Origin: an uncultured bacterium
GTDB taxonomy: Bacteria; Actinomycetota; Coriobacteriia; Coriobacteriales; Eggerthellaceae
Assembly: GCA_905215325.1 (NCBI GenBank)
Contig: CAJMPP010000039.1
Span: forward strand, 1 to 14,320
DNA length: 14,320 nt
Direction: 5' to 3'
A program made the translations under genes and the position numbers. Positions within the stretch are counted from its first letter, which is position 1; every line of letters begins with the position of its first letter. Under the pieces are notes generated by a model. That model saw nothing but the letters and a program-made list of their open reading frames with translations, was not told where the DNA came from and made no database searches. Positions 13,787 to 14,320 of the stretch are shown here, piece by piece.

Positions 13787-14274
13787 ACGCCATCAGCGCG
13801 CGCAGGCGAACCAAAGCGCGTAGCCAAGCAAACATAGTGAGGCTATGCTGACTGCAGTCCATTGCCGTCCGCGGCCCACCCCGCCTAACCTAAATCGAAT
13901 AGTAGCGACTGATTGTTAAAAGCAGGTATTGCATCAGTAAGGGAGAAGGCGGACCTCGAATCTGCTCACGATACGTCGAAATGCCCTCCTGTCCTTTTGG
14001 GTCGGGACAAACCCCTTGTCTCGCTCAGCGAGTTACGGTTGGAGTACCTTGCGGCTAGGAGTGAGCTCCATCGCTGCAGCACGTCTCACCACAGTCTTCG
14101 CGGCCCACTCGCGCGCCTTGCGTCGCGGTCCTTCTATATAGAGTCATCGCAGGAACGGGGAAGCCGCCGAATCTTCCTATAGGGGCACGGGGAAGGCCGC
14201 GGAGCGGCCCCGAACCCCCTTCGAGCCCCATATGTGTGCAGAATGTGAAGATGGCGCCGAAGGCGAAATAGTTC
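13787..14274. other. Long region without a recognised gene
   Basis: Nearly 500 bases hold no convincing coding region. A plus-strand frame (13913-14182, TTG start, LKAGIASVREKADLESAHD...) has no ribosome site and no family resemblance. A palindrome TCTATATAGA lies at 14133-14142. A non-coding RNA or decayed gene is possible; no tRNA, tmRNA or RNase P signature was found. Confidence 0.35.
14195..14209. terminator. GC-rich hairpin near the right edge
   Basis: GGCCGC (14195-14200) and GCGGCC (14204-14209) form a 6-bp stem around GGA. It can be extended with bulges by the flanking GGGG and CCCC runs (14182-14219). No T-run follows, so terminator function is uncertain. Confidence 0.3.
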
Positions 14275-14303
14275 TGGACACGGCCCGGCCAGGCGCGTAT
14301 TAT
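14275..14303 (+). promoter_or_regulatory. Promoter pointing off the right edge
   Basis: TGGACA (14275-14280), a 17-bp spacer and TATTAT (14298-14303) match the sigma-70 consensus at 5 of 6 positions each. Transcription would start near 14310, so a gene or RNA probably begins just beyond the window. Confidence 0.5.
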
Positions 14304-14320
14304 TCAATCTTGCGCCAAGC

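Noticed and set aside
1..14320. tRNA, rRNA, tmRNA, RNase P or CRISPR array
   Set aside because: Visual scan of the gaps on both strands found no T-arm/anticodon pattern, RNase P core, or evenly spaced direct repeats with unique spacers. The hexamer tract at 3461-3756 has no spacer structure.
1..14320. Insertion sequence or transposase gene
   Set aside because: No transposase or integrase motif was recognised. The short dispersed repeats lack a coding core, and the remnants at 1471-1956 cannot be assigned to a known element.

Overview
The window looks like chromosomal DNA of a GC-rich anaerobe, most likely an actinobacterium of the Coriobacteriia (Eggerthellaceae-like). The clues are an oxygen-sensitive class III ribonucleotide reductase, GC-biased codons, AGGAGG-type ribosome binding sites and a regulator set built from XRE-type proteins. 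This placement is inferred from gene content and style; no search was run.

Left edge (1-1960): a lipoprotein solute-binding protein of an ABC importer runs off the left end on the minus strand. Behind it lie about 500 bases of apparently decayed, frameshifted small reading frames. Both look less GC-rich than the rest and may be the end of an acquired island. A plus-strand MATE-family exporter (2051-3379) follows, with a good promoter and three short palindromes spaced exactly 21 bp apart. After it comes a roughly 300-bp degenerate hexanucleotide tract and an inverted repeat whose arm recurs near 9160.

Middle (3944-9004): four minus-strand genes. They are an XRE / zinc-ribbon / TipAS regulator, an unusual three-domain DNA-repair protein (deoxyinosine glycosylase + Vsr endonuclease + GIY-YIG nuclease), an XRE regulator carrying short internal repeats and a membrane anchor, and a cation diffusion facilitator. 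Gaps between them hold dispersed repeats and candidate operators. The triple-nuclease fusion is the most notable item: all three families act on deaminated, mismatched or nicked DNA, so the protein may be a one-polypeptide repair machine.

Right part (9005-14320): a repeat-rich control region with a candidate NrdR box precedes nrdD (9641-11863). No nrdG activase follows within the window. Two strong stem-loops flank a gene-poor gap. Two minus-strand genes come next, a DUF1292-type acidic protein and a small two-helix membrane protein. The last 500 bases hold no recognised gene but end in a good promoter pointing off the right edge.
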